Notes: generated from the sequence alone by a model not told the origin. 64,000 nt of DNA from Rhizobium sp. BK251 (GCF_004345245.1 NZ_SLUQ01000001.1:496001-560000); one strand, 5' to 3'. Numbered from the stretch's first letter, positions 55,348 through 64,000 are shown. Made by a program: numbers and translations.

Positions 55348-56802
55348 ATGAAGCCTACCCTTCTTGCCCTTGGCCTGCTTGCCGGCACGATGCTGGCACC
55401 CGTCGCAAGCTTTGCCGGCCAGGCGCCCGCCGCCGCCTCCGCTCCCGACATTCCCCTGAGCAGCAAGGACCGCGTCTATGCGGCCGAACAGTTCTCGAAC
55501 ACCGTTTCCGTCACCGATCCGGCCACCAACAAGCTGCTTGGCGTGATCAAGCTGGGTGATCCGCAGCCGGGCAATCTCAGTCCGCTCTACAAGGGCCAGG
55601 TCCTCGTTCACGGCATGGGCTTCTCGCCGGACCACAAGACGATCGCCGTCGTCTCGATCGGCTCCAACTCGGTGACCTTCATCGATACTGCGACGAATGC
55701 CGTCAAGCACACGACCTATGTCGGCCGGTCTCCGCATGAGGCCTTCTTCACGCCCGACGGCAACGAGGTCTGGGTGACGGTGCGCGGAGAGGACTACATT
55801 TCGGTCATCGATGCCCACACCTATGAAGAGAAGCTGCAGATCAAGGTGCCGTCAGGCCCGGGGATGCAGATCTTCTCGCCGGACGGCAAGTACGGCTACA
55901 TCTGCTCCTCGTTCAATCCCGATACCGTCGTCGTCTCGGTCGCCGATCATCAGATCGTCGGCCACGTCAAGCAGGAAAGCCCCTTCTGCCCGAACATCGC
56001 CGCGACGCCGGACGGCAAGCAGGTCTGGTTCACCCTGAAGGACACGGGCAGGACGCAGGTCTTCAATGCGCAGGCGCCGTTCGACCTTATCAGGACGATC
56101 GATACCGGCCCGATCACCAACCACGTCAACATCGTCCAAAACGCTAACGGCACCTTCTCCTATGTCACCGTCGGCGGGCTCAACCAGGTGAAGGTCTTCC
56201 GCACCGACAACTTCGAGCAGGTGGCGACGATTCCCGTCGGCAACCTGCCGCACGGCGTCTGGCCATCGGGCGACGGCACGCGCGTCTATGTCGGGCTCGA
56301 GAACGCAGATGCCCTCGCGGCCATCGACACGCTGAGCAACAAGCTGATCGCCACCATCCCGATCGGCCAGGCGCCGCAGGCGGTGAACTACGTGCCGAAC
56401 GCCGTGCCGGAGGGCGACGGCATGCAGAACCTGCAGCCGCTCGGCGTTGCTGGCCAGGCCGCGCATCTTGTGCTCAAGACTGCCAGGTCAAAGGGAGCAA
56501 CGATACCGACCAGCGTTTCGCTCTTCGATCAGGGGCTGTCACAGGTGCTGCAGGCATCCGTCACCGGCTTGCAGCCGAAGAAACCCTATATTCTGGCCCT
56601 TTCCGAGAAGCGTGACGGCAGCGGCGTACTGCAGCCTCTCTCTTCGTTCATGACCAATCCGGCAGGCTCGGCCATCGTCAATGCCGTCGGCCCGATACGC
56701 CAGATCGTCCAGAGCAATGCCAAGGCCGAGCGCCGGTATATAGTCATTGCGGCGGCCGGCGAGAACGGCCCCGGCGAGGTCGTGCAGGTGCAGGTCGATT
56801 GA
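55348..56802 (+). CDS. YVTN-type beta-propeller protein
   Basis: 484 aa with a signal peptide ending FAG. Repeats such as RVYAAEQFSNTVSVTDPATNKLLG, TVTFIDTATNAVKHTTYVG and RVYVGLENADALAAIDTLSNKLIATIPIG form a multi-bladed propeller of about seven blades, related to the bacterial surface/YVTN group. A separate C-terminal domain (after ~360) follows. It is probably a periplasmic metal-binding or sensing protein and lies 13 bases from the DUF305 gene. Confidence 0.85.
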   Translation: MKPTLLALGLLAGTMLAPVASFAGQAPAAASAPDIPLSSKDRVYAAEQFSNTVSVTDPATNKLLGVIKLGDPQPGNLSPLYKGQVLVHGMGFSPDHKTIAVVSIGSNSVTFIDTATNAVKHTTYVGRSPHEAFFTPDGNEVWVTVRGEDYISVIDAHTYEEKLQIKVPSGPGMQIFSPDGKYGYICSSFNPDTVVVSVADHQIVGHVKQESPFCPNIAATPDGKQVWFTLKDTGRTQVFNAQAPFDLIRTIDTGPITNHVNIVQNANGTFSYVTVGGLNQVKVFRTDNFEQVATIPVGNLPHGVWPSGDGTRVYVGLENADALAAIDTLSNKLIATIPIGQAPQAVNYVPNAVPEGDGMQNLQPLGVAGQAAHLVLKTARSKGATIPTSVSLFDQGLSQVLQASVTGLQPKKPYILALSEKRDGSGVLQPLSSFMTNPAGSAIVNAVGPIRQIVQSNAKAERRYIVIAAAGENGPGEVVQVQVD

Positions 56803-56863
56803 AACAGCTTCCGCCTGTCACTCCGGTAAGGTGGCAGGCGGAGCCCCGAAAGGCGAAGAGTTC

Positions 56864-57391
56864 ATGAGCGATCTTCTGCAGCTTGTCGAACCGATGATCC
56901 CGGCCCTGAGGCGCTATGCCCGCGGCCTTCTGAGGGATGCGGTAGCGGCCGACGATCTCGTCCAGGATTGCCTGGAGCGAGTGGTCGCCCACTGGGGCCG
57001 GCGCCGTAACGACGATCCGCGCACCTGGGTCTTCGCCATTCTTCACAACCTCGCCGTCAATCGCCTGCGGCAGACTGCGAGGCGTGGCGAGCATCTTCCC
57101 TTCGAGAAGGTGGATGAGGTGGTGTTATCAGGTCGGCCGACCCAGGAGGACGGGCTTCTGCGCAGGGACATCCTCGATGCGCTCGACCGGCTGCCGGAAG
57201 AGCAGCGCAGCGTCCTCCTGCTGGTTTCCGTCGAGGATCTGTCCTATGCGCAGGCTGCCGAAGTGCTCGCCATCCCGATCGGCACGGTCATGTCGCGGCT
57301 GTCGCGGGCGCGCGAGCGGCTGCGCGTGATATTGGAAGGTCCGGAACAGGCTTCCGGCAGGCCGGGCAGCCATCTGCGGAGAGTGAAATGA
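56864..57391 (+). CDS. ECF-type RNA polymerase sigma factor
   Basis: 175 aa. Region 2 LRRYARGLLRDAVAADDLVQDCLERVVAHWG, and region 4 LPEEQRSVLLLVSVEDLSYAQAAEVLAIPIGTVMSRLSRARERLR, the two domains of an ECF sigma factor. The ATG at 56864 is used. The stop overlaps the anti-sigma gene by 4 bases. It probably reads the GGAATAA-N15-GTCYAC elements upstream. Confidence 0.92.
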   Translation: MSDLLQLVEPMIPALRRYARGLLRDAVAADDLVQDCLERVVAHWGRRRNDDPRTWVFAILHNLAVNRLRQTARRGEHLPFEKVDEVVLSGRPTQEDGLLRRDILDALDRLPEEQRSVLLLVSVEDLSYAQAAEVLAIPIGTVMSRLSRARERLRVILEGPEQASGRPGSHLRRVK

Positions 57392-58167
57392 GCGTGAAGC
57401 CGATTACCGAAGACGATCTCCAGGCCTTTGTCGACGGCGCGCTCGACGATGCCCGCGACACCGAGGTTTCCGCCTATCTGGAGGCACATCCGGATGTCGC
57501 TGCGCGCGTTGCAAGCTATCGATCCCAGCGGTTCGATCTGCGCGCAGCCCTCGGCCCCGTCTTCGAGGAGCCGGTGCCCAGCCGGCTGACGCTCACACAT
57601 ATGGTCGGTGCTCCGGAAAGACGAAGGCCATTCTTTTCGTGGCGCATGGCTGCCGCCGCAGCCGTGCTGCTTGTGGTTGGCGGCTCCAGTGGCTGGATGC
57701 TGCACGGCCTCTCACAGCCCAGGGGCGAGGGGGTCGTGGCGCTCGCCCGCGAGGCATCGGAGAGCTACAGCACCTATGCTTCCGACACGATGCGACCAGT
57801 GGAGCTGCGCGCCGATAACGCCGCCGAACTCGTCGCCTGGGCGGCTGAGAGCATGGGCCGCAAGCCGGTCCTCCCCGATCTTTCCGGTGCCGGCTACCGC
57901 CTGATGGGTGGCCGGGTGGTTTCCACCCCGCATGGCGCCGGCCTGATGCTGATGTTCGACAATGATCGCGGCACACGCCTCGTCATGCTGACGCGGCCGA
58001 TGGTCGTGGACCAGGACAAGGCGATGACGCCGCATTCGCAAGGCGATCTCGATGCCTGGAGCTGGGCGGCCGATGGGATGGGCTACAGTCTCGTCGGAGC
58101 CGTGCCGGCCGACACGCTGCATCCACTGGCCGACGATATAAGGCGGCAGGTGGATGGAGCAGCATGA
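57388..58167 (+). CDS. membrane anti-sigma factor
   Basis: 259 aa. N-terminal EDDLQAFVDGALDDARDTEVSAYLEAHPDVAARVASY is the sigma-binding helix pattern of RskA/ChrR-like anti-sigma proteins (no zinc HxxxCxxC), then one transmembrane helix (about 86–108) and a periplasmic sensor domain of about 150 residues. ATGA overlap with the sigma gene couples their synthesis. Its signal is likely copper or envelope stress. Confidence 0.85.
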   Translation: MSVKPITEDDLQAFVDGALDDARDTEVSAYLEAHPDVAARVASYRSQRFDLRAALGPVFEEPVPSRLTLTHMVGAPERRRPFFSWRMAAAAAVLLVVGGSSGWMLHGLSQPRGEGVVALAREASESYSTYASDTMRPVELRADNAAELVAWAAESMGRKPVLPDLSGAGYRLMGGRVVSTPHGAGLMLMFDNDRGTRLVMLTRPMVVDQDKAMTPHSQGDLDAWSWAADGMGYSLVGAVPADTLHPLADDIRRQVDGAA

Positions 58168-58297
58168 AGCGCCGCGTCAAAATATGATTGCTCAAAGCAT
58201 TCCGCGGCGATCAGAACCGCTGCGGAATCCCGAGAGATTGCCGAGGCTCGGGGAGGGGCCGAAGAGGTCCGGCGCGAGTCCTCGGGATACTTGAGGC

Positions 58298-58708
58298 TTA
58301 CTCCGGCTGTTCCGGAGCGAGCAATTCGGCGCAATAGGACGGACCGTTGACGCCCGGCACGTCGGCGACGGTGCGGATGGCGCGGATCTTGTAGTCTTCG
58401 GAGGTCGTCACTTCCGCCTGGCAGCGCAGATAGGCCGTGCGGGCGGGCGAGATCTGCTTGCCGCGCGTGCCATCGGCGTTCTGGGCATATTTCGCCGGTA
58501 TGCGCATGTTCTTGTAGCCGCCGCGCCAGGTATAGGTCGTGTTGCTGCCTTCCTCGCGGTCGCTGATCGGCGGGCCATAGGCGGCGAAGAAGCCGCCGGC
58601 CGACTGGCCGACCCATCGTGCCTCGATCGGATTCTTCGGCGTGGAAATCGTCGTGCATCCGGCGAGGAGCATGGTGAGCCCTGCCGCAGTGATCATGCGG
58701 ATATTCAT
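58298..58708 (-). CDS. lipoprotein of unknown function
   Basis: 136 aa. Lipobox LLAGC (Cys about residue 18). The mature part TTISTPKNPIEARWVGQSAGGFFAAYGPPISDREEGSNTTYTWRGGY, with later YLRCQAEVTT and GPSYCAELL, has two cysteines and is typical of a conserved rhizobial lipoprotein of unknown role. The ATG at 58708 is preceded by AGGGA. Confidence 0.75.
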   Translation of the reverse strand: MNIRMITAAGLTMLLAGCTTISTPKNPIEARWVGQSAGGFFAAYGPPISDREEGSNTTYTWRGGYKNMRIPAKYAQNADGTRGKQISPARTAYLRCQAEVTTSEDYKIRAIRTVADVPGVNGPSYCAELLAPEQPE

Positions 58709-58891
58709 TCTGTCGTCCCTGAGCTTAGCGTCGCGCTTTCGACCGCCGCGAAAGCCCAAATCAACGACTTCCCGCGTGTCCCGCCGAGCGCTTTAGCGTG
58801 TAAGCCGGCAAAAGAAAATTGCGATCCGCACGCTCGAATCGTTTTTGCGGAAGGTGTTGCTTTTCGTGCACTTTCTGGGGGCCGCGGCCGC

Positions 58892-60454
58892 TCATCTGAG
58901 CGGCCGGCCGGCGATGAGATCGGAGGCCCTTTCGGCGATGGCAATGGTGGCTGCGTTGGTGTTGCCCCTGACTATTGTGGGCATCACCGATGCATCGACC
59001 ACGCGCAGGCCTTCAACGCCGGCAACATTCAATTGGGAATCGACAACCTTGCCAATGCTGCATGTGCTGGTCGGATGGTAGAAGACCTGGACGCGCTGCT
59101 GGATGAAGGACCATATATCGTCGTCGCTTTCCGTAAGCGGCGCATTCTGGGTCTGGCGTCGGACGGCTTTCAGGCTCGGTTGCCCGGCGATTTCCATGCA
59201 AGCCCTGACACCGGCAATCATGGAAGACCTGTCCTTGGGCGTCGCAAGCAGATTGCAGAATATGCGGGGCTTGGCGTCCGGACGCGCCGATCGAAGTGTG
59301 ACCTTGCCCCTGCTGGTCGGCTTTATCAGCGTGGGACCCAGGCCAAAGCCATGATCGTAAGGTGCGGTCAGTGCCTCCTCGACGAACATTACTGCGCCCA
59401 TGGTGATCTGGATGTCAGGCGCGGCTAGGCGGGGTGATGTGGAAATGAATCCTCCGCCCTCGGCCACATTGGAGGTCAACGGACCGCGGCGCTCTTCTTC
59501 GAATTGCCGCAGGCTTTCCTGGCTGGCCGCCGCAATCAGCGTCTCCTGATCGGTGAGGTAGTTCAGCAGCACGAAGGGGTGATCCTGGAGATCCTCGCCG
59601 ACAGGCAAATCGACGATCGGAGAGATATTGAAGGAATTGAGCGCATCGGCGGGACCTATGCCGGAAAGCATCAGGATATGCGGCGAGCCGTAGGTGCCGG
59701 CCGAGAGGATGATCTCTCGGTGCGTTCGCAACATCAGTTCTTCGTCGTTGTGGCGGACAACCACACGCCGTGCGCGCCGGCCGTCGAATTCGATCCTTTG
59801 AACTAGCGCTCCCGTAAAGAGGTGCAGATTGGGACGATCGATGGCGGGCCAGAGATAGCCGCGTGCGGCACTCCAGCGCTCGCCATCATGTTGCGTTACC
59901 TGATAGCGCCCTACGCCGAACTGGGTGGGTCCATTGAAATCGTCGTTTCTGGCATAGCCTGTTTCCAACGCAGCCTGGAGGAAGCGATCAACCAGGGGGT
60001 GCATCGAGCGGCTGTCGCTGACATGGAGCGGACCATCCAGTCCGTGGAGGTCGCCCCGCTTGGATTCATTCGCTTCCGACTTGACGAAGTAGGGCAGGAG
60101 ATCCTTGTGGGACCAGCCGGTCGCCCCTTGCCTGGCCCAATCGTCGAAATCCTTGGGATTGCCTCGAATATAGACCATCGCATTCGTCGACGATGAGCCT
60201 CCGAGCACCTTCCCGCGCGGCAGATAGATACGCCGCTGCCCCAATGCAGGCTCCGGCTCGCTGCTGAAATCCCAGTCGAACTGTGTCTTGAAGAGCTGCG
60301 GGAACAGCAGGGGGATATTGATTTCCGGAGCACTGTCGCGGTCTCCGGCTTCAACCAGAGCCACGGTAACATCCGGGTCTTCCGACAGTCGGGCCGCGAG
60401 TACGCAGCCTGCGGAACCTGCGCCGATGATGATGTAGTCGAAATCGGTTTTCAT
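58892..60454 (-). CDS. GMC-family FAD oxidoreductase (choline dehydrogenase-like)
   Basis: 520 aa. FAD-binding IIIGAGSAGCVLAARLSED at the start, PRGKVLGGSSSTNAMVYIRG, HPTSTCSIG (catalytic His region) and NTNAATIAIAERASDLI (C-terminal Asn) are the GMC signatures. It probably oxidises an alcohol or aldose; the lack of a betaine operon argues against true choline dehydrogenase. The start is at 60454, with 60466 as an alternative. It is divergent from an AraC regulator. Confidence 0.93.
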   Translation of the reverse strand: MKTDFDYIIIGAGSAGCVLAARLSEDPDVTVALVEAGDRDSAPEINIPLLFPQLFKTQFDWDFSSEPEPALGQRRIYLPRGKVLGGSSSTNAMVYIRGNPKDFDDWARQGATGWSHKDLLPYFVKSEANESKRGDLHGLDGPLHVSDSRSMHPLVDRFLQAALETGYARNDDFNGPTQFGVGRYQVTQHDGERWSAARGYLWPAIDRPNLHLFTGALVQRIEFDGRRARRVVVRHNDEELMLRTHREIILSAGTYGSPHILMLSGIGPADALNSFNISPIVDLPVGEDLQDHPFVLLNYLTDQETLIAAASQESLRQFEEERRGPLTSNVAEGGGFISTSPRLAAPDIQITMGAVMFVEEALTAPYDHGFGLGPTLIKPTSRGKVTLRSARPDAKPRIFCNLLATPKDRSSMIAGVRACMEIAGQPSLKAVRRQTQNAPLTESDDDIWSFIQQRVQVFYHPTSTCSIGKVVDSQLNVAGVEGLRVVDASVMPTIVRGNTNAATIAIAERASDLIAGRPLR

Positions 60455-60747
60455 GTTTGCACCCATAACCTGGTCAGGAGGAGGATCGCGACGGTCGGTC
60501 TGACACCACACCCGCCGGAGCATCTAGCGGGACGCGGGTGGACTGCGCTTGTCGCGGGATGCAAGCTTTTGATGCGCAGTGCATTTTGCGAGGTCGGCGG
60601 CGTATTCGTTCGTGTTGGCGACTGGATGTGGGCTGAAACCCCGTCATCGCCCGTTACAATCGCAACGCAGTGCCGCTTGGATGGCCGCAATACTTGAACT
60701 AGCTAGGTATAAGTTCAGTTTAACGCTTGATGCCAACAGAGTAGATT
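60455..60747. promoter_or_regulatory. divergent promoter region between GMC and AraC genes
   Basis: About 290 bases. A spaced inverted repeat TGAACT-N11-AGTTCA at 60695–60717 could be an operator for the AraC-type regulator. No gene found. Confidence 0.4.
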
Positions 60748-61686
60748 GTGCGTCCAATGTTCTCCTCCAATCCCGCAGGCATTCCCTCCCGCCGTCGCTC
60801 GGACGCGGCAGCGGTCGAGCAGGCCGCGCAAGCCTTCCCGAACGTGTCGGTCGTGCTTCGCAACGACAGCGTCCGTCGCTCGATCCTGTCTCAACGGATC
60901 GAAGGCCATGCCATCTCGCATCTTCGGACACCCCAGACGATCGTCGAGGCGTCCGGTCCGAAAGCGACGCAAGCTGGTTTTGGCGCGTGCTTCAAGTTCA
61001 TCTGGCAACTCGAAGGCACCATGCAGTACGAGGATGCACACCAATCCTGCGCATTGAGGCCGGGCGAGATGCTGATTGCGGCGATGGCCTGGAACTACCG
61101 TCTCGAAATGAATGAGGATTATGAAGGGCTTGTATTGATCTTCGACCCAATGTCGAAGCGCGCATGGCAGGACACCGTGCACTGCGTCATGGGAAAGCCG
61201 CTCGCCGCCAGCGGCCCACTTGCCGCTGCCGCGGGAGGAATGCACGCGCTGCTGCGGCATCGGCGCCGTTCCGCGGCAGATGCGCCAACCGTCGAATCCC
61301 TGGTCGATATCGCGCTTCTTTCACTGGGCGCTCGCGACGCACCTTCACTGGATCGGCCGCTGCCGGCGGTGCTGCTTCGGGCGCGCCTGATGGTTACGCA
61401 GAATATCGGCGACGAGAATTACGGTCCGGATCAACTGGCGCGTGACATGGGTCTCTCCAGGCGATCTCTGTACAATGCCTTCGGCCGGGCCGGACTGACG
61501 CCGGCGCGCTTTATCAGAATGCAGCGCCTGGAGCGCGCCCGAGCCGAAATTTTGCGCCTTCCCAACGCCAGCATCACCGAAATCGCACTCAGAAACGGCT
61601 TCTCCGACGGCGCCAGCTTCAGCCACGCATTCAAAGCGACCTACGACATCTCGCCGCGTGATCTCCGCAATCTGACGCTGAGCTAG
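60748..61686 (+). CDS. AraC-family transcriptional regulator
   Basis: 312 aa, starting with GTG. The N-terminal part (to ~200) is a ligand-binding AraC-N/cupin-like domain; the C-terminal NIGDENYGPDQLARDMGLSRRSLYNAFGRAGLTPARFIRMQRLERA and NASITEIALRNGFSDGASFSHAFKATYDISPRDLR are the two helix-turn-helix motifs of AraC/XylS. Divergent from the GMC oxidoreductase gene, so probably its activator. Confidence 0.92.
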   Translation: MRPMFSSNPAGIPSRRRSDAAAVEQAAQAFPNVSVVLRNDSVRRSILSQRIEGHAISHLRTPQTIVEASGPKATQAGFGACFKFIWQLEGTMQYEDAHQSCALRPGEMLIAAMAWNYRLEMNEDYEGLVLIFDPMSKRAWQDTVHCVMGKPLAASGPLAAAAGGMHALLRHRRRSAADAPTVESLVDIALLSLGARDAPSLDRPLPAVLLRARLMVTQNIGDENYGPDQLARDMGLSRRSLYNAFGRAGLTPARFIRMQRLERARAEILRLPNASITEIALRNGFSDGASFSHAFKATYDISPRDLRNLTLS

Positions 61687-61882
61687 GGGCGGGTTTTGGC
61701 TTGGCTGGTTGGTCGCGCAAAATGCTAGCCGGTCGGCAAATTGCATTTCCTGGCAGGCGGGCGTGTACGTGACAGATTCCGGGACCCCGGGCAGGGGAAG
61801 ATTGAGCCCTCGAGTCCGGAGGCTGAGCAAGACCACACCGTATCGGCGCCGGTAGATTCTGGAGATGGGGGATCGCTACCTG

Positions 61883-61903
61883 TTTTGTCTCGGGAAGACA
61901 AAA
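61883..61903 (-). terminator. small hairpin downstream of tRNA-Pro
   Basis: TTTTGTCT-CGGGA-AGACAAAA, eight perfect pairs, nine bases past the tRNA-Pro CCA end on the minus strand. AT-rich flanks suit a short terminator. Confidence 0.6.
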
Positions 61904-61911
61904 ACTTAGAC

Positions 61912-61988
61912 TGGTCGGAGTGGAGTGATTCGAACACTCGACCCCCACGTCCCGAACGTGGTGCGCTACCAGACTGCGCTACACTCCG
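61912..61988 (-). tRNA. tRNA-Pro (anticodon CGG), CCA encoded
   Basis: 77 bases on the minus strand. Acceptor CGGAGTG / CACTCCG, anticodon stem CCACG / CGTGG with loop TTCGGGA (anticodon CGG), T-loop TTCGAAT and genomic CCA. Confidence 0.96.
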
Positions 61989-62201
61989 TGACCAGCGGCG
62001 CCTCTATAGACCAGCCCTATTGCTTGCACAAGCACCAAAATCGAAAAAGGTATTGCTTTCGTGACGAAAAGAATACGCCCCTCCGGATGGGCCGCATGCT
62101 CCCTTCGGTGCAGCGGGCAAGGGGCGCGATGGCATGTGCGGTCTGCTCCGAAGACGGCGCGAATCCGCCTGAAGTTTGAGCCAACGGCGGCCTCAATCGG
62201 C

Positions 62202-63185
62202 CTATTCGTTGTGGTGTAGCATCGGGTTGAGGCCGGGCCAGCGTGCCTTGCCCTCAAGCGCCTCGAGTTGGCCCGTGCGGCTGTTGCGGCGGAAGAGGAA
62301 GTTGGGCCGACCGGAAAGCTCGACAGCCTTTACAGCGTCGCCGGAGTTCAGCGTTACGACTGCGCCGGCCGTGATGTAGCAACCGGCCTCGACCACGCAA
62401 TTGTCGCCGAGTGAGATGCCTACGCCGGAATTGGCGCCGAGAAGGCAGTTGCGGCCGATGGTGATGACCTGCTTGCCGCCGCCGGAATAGGTTCCCATGA
62501 TCGAGGCGCCGCCGCCGATGTCGGTGCCTTCGCCGACCACTACTCCGGCACTGATGCGTCCTTCCACCATCGTCGGGCCGAGGGTGCCGGCATTGATCGA
62601 GCAGAAGCCTTCCGGCGCCATCGTCGTTCCGGGCGCCAGATAGGCGCCAAGCATGACGCGATCGGCATTGGAAATGGCAACGCCCCTGGGCACCACGTAG
62701 TCGAGCATCTTCGGCACCTTGAAGGTACCCTTGACGCTGAATTCGAAGCCTGTCCGGCGCGAGGCCCAATGAGCGGCGTCTGCCCGCTCGGGCAGGCAGG
62801 GACCGATCGACGTCCAGGCAACCATGGGCAATAGCGGCACAAGGCCTTCGAAGCTCGCCTCGCGCGGACGGATAAGACGGTGGCTGAGGAGATGCAGCCG
62901 CAGATAGGCGTCATGAACATCGAGGACAGCATCGTCCAGATGCTTGATTCGGGTCCGCACGGCGACGATGTTGACGTCCCGGCGCAGGTCGCGGCGCACC
63001 GCCTGTCCGCCTTGGGGGCCGAACTCCCTTGCAACTTCTTCGGCCGACAGACCGGTTGTGCCGGACGAGGAAATCTCGGAGCTCAGGGACAGTCTGTGAA
63101 ACCAGGTGTCGAGAACTTGGCCGGTGTCGGCGATTGTCGCCAGACCGATACCCGTTGCGCCTGTGGTCCGTCTGTCAGAATCCAT
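62202..63185 (-). CDS. tetrahydrodipicolinate N-succinyltransferase, actinobacterial-like type
   Basis: 327 aa. GIGLATIADTGQVLDTWF at the N-terminus, YDAYLRLHLLSHRL-like segment, and a left-handed beta-helix of hexapeptides with AGTLGPTMVEGRISAGVVVGEGTDIGGGASIMG and LGANSGVGISLGDNCVVEAGCYITAGA. These match the Mycobacterium DapD family (THDPS_N/THDPS_M) far better than the short ~280-aa proteobacterial DapD. It transfers succinyl from CoA in lysine/diaminopimelate synthesis; it may be a second copy. Confidence 0.87.
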   Translation of the reverse strand: MDSDRRTTGATGIGLATIADTGQVLDTWFHRLSLSSEISSSGTTGLSAEEVAREFGPQGGQAVRRDLRRDVNIVAVRTRIKHLDDAVLDVHDAYLRLHLLSHRLIRPREASFEGLVPLLPMVAWTSIGPCLPERADAAHWASRRTGFEFSVKGTFKVPKMLDYVVPRGVAISNADRVMLGAYLAPGTTMAPEGFCSINAGTLGPTMVEGRISAGVVVGEGTDIGGGASIMGTYSGGGKQVITIGRNCLLGANSGVGISLGDNCVVEAGCYITAGAVVTLNSGDAVKAVELSGRPNFLFRRNSRTGQLEALEGKARWPGLNPMLHHNE

Positions 63186-63253
63186 GGCCTCTTCCCTTTC
63201 CTTCCGCTATCCTTTTCGAGGTATGTTGCGGTAGGCGGCGCCGGTTACGACGC

Positions 63254-63266
63254 CGTTTCGGAAACG
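63254..63266. promoter_or_regulatory. palindromic operator between dapD-like gene and LacI gene
   Basis: CGTTTCGGAAACG, a perfect 13-base palindrome in the 293-base divergent region, 69 bases from the DapD ATG. Its form (GTTTC-G-GAAAC) resembles LacI-family operators. A second weaker one, TTAGG-AATA-CCTAA, lies at 63368–63381. Confidence 0.45.
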
Positions 63267-63478
63267 ATTTGAGGGAATTACGTCTGCAATATTGGGTGGC
63301 GTTTCGTTCGGTGCCTGCTTCGGCGCGAGCGTATTCGCGCAATGGTTGCGTCGATGCCAATAGAATGTTAGGAATACCTAAATAGCCGTCTCCGGTTAAA
63401 GGGGGCGGGGAGCGGCAGCGCAGCAAGAGTCTGCGGCGCCGTCTTTCGAGCATTTGCATTTCTGGGGCGGGGATACAT

Positions 63479-64000
63479 TTGGCGCGGGGGCAGAAGAGGA
63501 ACCGCGGGGGGCGGGTAAGGCTCAGTGACGTCGCAAAGAGGGCCGGCGTCAGCCCGATCACCGTATCGAGGGCGCTGCGCAACCCCGAGATCGTCTCGGA
63601 GGATCTGCGGGAGCTGATCCTCGATCTTGTCGAAGAGATGGGCTATGTGCCTGATCTGGCGGCAAGGGCACTCGCTAGCCGCGACAGCGGCATCATCGGC
63701 GTGCTCGTCCCTACGTTGAACCAGCAGGTGTTCATGGCGGTGATGCGCGGCATCGAGGAGCGCGTGCGCCCGACCGACCTGCATATCCAATATGCCAACA
63801 CGCTCTATGATCCGGTGGAGGAAATCCATCAGTTGAAGTCTTTCCTGGCACAGAAGCCAGCGGGCCTGATCCTCGCCGGCGCCGAGCGCTATGACGATCT
63901 GGCTCCGATCCTTGCTGGCGCCCGCTGTCCAATCGCTCATATCGTCGACCTTGGTCAGAGCCCGTCGCGGCTCGCCATCGGACTGCGCCATCACGAGGCA
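63479..64000 (+). CDS. LacI-family transcriptional regulator (truncated by window end)
   Basis: At least 174 residues. N-terminal helix-turn-helix VRLSDVAKRAGVSPITVSRALRNPEIVSEDLRELILDLVEEMGYVPDLAARALASRDSGIIGVLVPTL, then the periplasmic-binding-like core. The start is probably a TTG at 63479; no better ATG is in frame. The GntR/gluconate-type subfamily is a guess. It is divergent from the dapD-like gene. Confidence 0.9.
   Translation, partial: MARGQKRNRGGRVRLSDVAKRAGVSPITVSRALRNPEIVSEDLRELILDLVEEMGYVPDLAARALASRDSGIIGVLVPTLNQQVFMAVMRGIEERVRPTDLHIQYANTLYDPVEEIHQLKSFLAQKPAGLILAGAERYDDLAPILAGARCPIAHIVDLGQSPSRLAIGLRHHEA

Overview
The window is high-GC DNA with densely packed genes, and short ATGA-type overlaps join many of them. 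Gene content and order point to a Rhizobiaceae chromosome (Sinorhizobium/Ensifer, Rhizobium or Shinella type). Indicators are the ctaE–DUF983–SURF1–ispH–thrB–rnhA string, thrC next to an M16 mitochondrial-type processing peptidase, a CcrM GANTC methylase next to the mutY–DUF721–dsbA–smc–ppdK string, and BioR control of bioY. The genus is inferred from gene order and family resemblance; no search was run.

Layout. 0–5.8 kb: end of the cytochrome oxidase operon (interrupted by an opposite-strand P-loop kinase), then isoprenoid, threonine and RNase H genes. 5.8–8.6 kb: a zinc-type ABC importer on the minus strand behind a Zur-like palindrome, led by a previously uncalled 42-aa membrane peptide. 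8.6–13.1 kb: an EmrAB-like efflux pair, a peroxiredoxin and a DsbD-alpha-like protein. 13.2–16 kb: YqgE, CsbD, a zinc-ribbon metallopeptidase and a membrane protein. 16.1–22.5 kb: minus-strand thrC–M16–GNAT–GGDEF/EAL run. 22.7–26.2 kb: lipoprotein, HAD phosphatase and the BioR/BioY/DUF1284 biotin unit. 26.2–27.6 kb: an ArsR-type regulator divergent from a NIPSNAP/ABM pair. 27.8–39.5 kb: ccrM, SnoaL/HAD/mutY, DUF721, DsbA lipoprotein, smc and ppdK. 39.5–44 kb: small lipoproteins, an acyltransferase-3, a DUF1499-like protein and a metallo-beta-lactamase-fold hydrolase.

From tRNA-Gln (44.1 kb) to tRNA-Pro (61.9 kb) the content looks accessory. It includes a compact minus-strand unit (lipoprotein, membrane methyltransferase, lone E2-type acyltransferase, SDR with a C-terminal SEC-C zinc motif), an L,D-transpeptidase, an SDR, an OprB-type porin and an isonitrile-hydratase-like DJ-1 protein. 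It also holds a periplasmic copper operon (copC, copD, DUF305, YVTN propeller) carrying its own ECF sigma/anti-sigma pair, and a GMC oxidoreductase divergent from an AraC regulator. The copper operon has two copies of the same bipartite promoter-like motif (GGAATAA-N15-GTCYAC). After tRNA-Pro the window ends with a DapD resembling the actinobacterial form, divergent from a truncated LacI-type regulator gene with a perfect palindrome between them.

The observations most worth following are the 44.9–47.8 kb operon, the duplicated ECF-type promoter in the copper operon, the Zur-box/42-aa leader gene, the DapD/LacI pair and a possible small RNA between smc and ppdK. No rRNA, CRISPR array, insertion sequence or prophage was seen.
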